Shown: positions 8,811-9,217 of the stretch, in pieces
How positions within the stretch are numbered: position 1 is the stretch's first letter
Layout: every line of letters starts with the position of its first letter
From: Pseudomonadota bacterium
GTDB taxonomy: Bacteria; Pseudomonadota; Alphaproteobacteria; Rhizobiales; Afifellaceae
Length of the DNA stretch: 9,217 bases
Assembly (NCBI GenBank): GCA_023417735.1
Contig: JAEZEK010000160.1
Coordinates: 1-9,217, forward strand
Reading direction: 5' to 3'
Notes under the pieces: generated by a model
What the model saw: the letters and a program-made list of their open reading frames with translations, nothing else
What the model was told of the DNA's origin: nothing
The model's database searches: none
Translations under genes and position numbers: made by a program

Positions 8811-8837
8811 GAAAGATGCAGGGTTTATGCTTCTTTC
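8811..8837. promoter_or_regulatory. NsrR-like operator upstream of the globin gene
   Basis: On the minus strand the 23-base core (8835-8813) reads AAGAAGCATAA, A, CCCTGCATCTT. This matches the E. coli type NsrR consensus (AAGATGCATTT, A, AAATGCATCTT) at 17 of 23 positions, with one half-site nearly perfect. The palindrome extends outward by two pairs on each side to 27 bases: the outer ten bases of each arm pair with a single mismatch. It starts eight bases before the globin ATG and would overlap the predicted -10 and start site, the place expected for a repressor. NsrR is an iron-sulphur Rrf2-family repressor released by nitric oxide. Another Rrf2 member is a possible alternative. Confidence 0.55.
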
Positions 8838-8863
8838 TACGGCGATCCCGGAGCGCACGGCAA
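8834..8863 (-). promoter_or_regulatory. possible promoter of the globin gene
   Basis: On the minus strand TTGCCG (8863-8858) is followed after 18 bases by TAGAAA (8839-8834). This is an acceptable though weak sigma-70 pair, predicting a start near 8827 inside the palindromic operator. CATAAA a few bases further on is an alternative -10 without a good -35. Confidence 0.3.
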
Positions 8864-8874
8864 TGCGACCGTTG

Positions 8875-8894
8875 GACCGGCTGGACCGCCGGTC
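8875..8894 (-). terminator. stem-loop at the stop codon of the rightmost gene, possible terminator
   Basis: On the minus strand GACCGGC (8894-8888) and GCCGGTC (8881-8875) form a perfect 7-base stem with a 6-base loop, beginning within the TGA of the upstream gene. No T-run follows. It would help separate the unknown gene from the globin promoter, but an intrinsic terminator is not demonstrated. Confidence 0.35.
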
Positions 8895-9217
8895 ATTCCG
8901 AATGGAGGAGGGCGGCCATCCCGTCGTGATCGCCGGTCATCACCGCAGGGTCGTCGAGGATCGCGTTGTGCAGGGGCACGGCCGCGCCGCGCTGGTAGAA
9001 GTCCGTGGCGGCGAGCCTGGCTGCGAAGTCGTCCCGCGCCCGAACGAAGGAGGCGAAGCGGTGGGCGGGCCAGGCGATCGGATCGACGTTCTCGCGGCTG
9101 AAGGCGGCGGTGAAGACGAAGGCGCCGCCGGCCTGGAACGGCCCGAATATGCGGCCGTGGTTGTTGTCGATGACGAAGGGCTCGTTGGAGAAGGCGTGGT
9201 CCCGCTCGGCTGGGATC
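8893..9217 (-). CDS. unrecognised protein, C-terminal 107 residues only
   Basis: The minus-strand frame is open from the right edge of the window to TGA at 8895-8893, giving 107 residues. Third codon positions are almost always G or C, as in the neighbouring real genes, which argues that this is coding. Visible sequence includes N-E-P-F-V-I-D-N-N-H-G-R-I-F-G, then G-A-F-V-F-T-A-A-F-S and I-A-W-P-A-H-R-F, with a polar end L-L-H-S-E. It is rich in Phe, Ala and Asp, has no evident membrane segment and no motif I can name. The start and most of the gene lie outside the window, so no function is proposed. It lies upstream of the globin gene on the same strand, 89 bases away, with a stem-loop and a predicted promoter between them. 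Confidence 0.7.
   Translation of the reverse strand, partial: IPAERDHAFSNEPFVIDNNHGRIFGPFQAGGAFVFTAAFSRENVDPIAWPAHRFASFVRARDDFAARLAATDFYQRGAAVPLHNAILDDPAVMTGDHDGMAALLHSE

Noticed and set aside
8555..9101. Plus-strand open frames over the globin and the rightmost gene
   Set aside because: Arg/Gly/Ser-rich products without motifs, opposite a well-supported globin and a coding-like frame.

Overview
The window is GC-rich throughout (my estimate is close to 70%), with strong G/C preference at third codon positions and tightly packed genes. Together with the gene families, this suggests an alphaproteobacterium of the Hyphomicrobiales or Rhodospirillales/Acetobacterales type; the genus cannot be told from the sequence. 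It holds nine protein genes, two of them cut by the window edges. I see no tRNA, rRNA, CRISPR array, insertion sequence or phage gene, and no stretch over 300 bases without a gene.

Left third (1-3277): a leftward operon reads, in order of transcription, luciferase-like flavin monooxygenase, alpha/beta hydrolase resembling 3-oxoadipate enol-lactonase, NAD(P)H:flavin reductase, and a beta-keto acid cleavage enzyme (BKACE) that runs off the left edge. The first two genes overlap by 4 bases (GTGA). A LysR-type regulator is transcribed divergently. The 101-base intergenic region contains a perfect ATC-N9-GAT palindrome, the classical LysR-family operator. The set looks like a small catabolic pathway: reduced flavin feeds a two-component monooxygenase, the hydrolase opens a lactone or ester product, and BKACE uses acetyl-CoA to cleave a beta-keto acid. 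The substrate is unknown.

Middle (3278-5358): the LysR gene is followed on the same strand, after 56 bases, by a Gfo/Idh/MocA-type oxidoreductase whose link to the pathway is unclear.

Right part (5359-8329): a stress operon of a short Hsp20 protein and a complete Lon protease lies behind a promoter that fits both the sigma-70 and sigma-32 (heat-shock) patterns. Its neighbours are not the usual clpX/hupB neighbours of lon, so this is probably an accessory Lon copy paired with its own small chaperone.

Right edge (8330-9217): a group III truncated haemoglobin converges on lon. Just upstream of its start is a palindrome with the length and half-sites of an NsrR (nitric-oxide-sensing repressor) operator. 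Behind it is the C-terminal end of a protein I do not recognise.

The window is mostly ordinary in gene families. The points most worth following are the undescribed monooxygenase/hydrolase/BKACE pathway, the NsrR-like operator at the globin gene, and the Hsp20-Lon pair.
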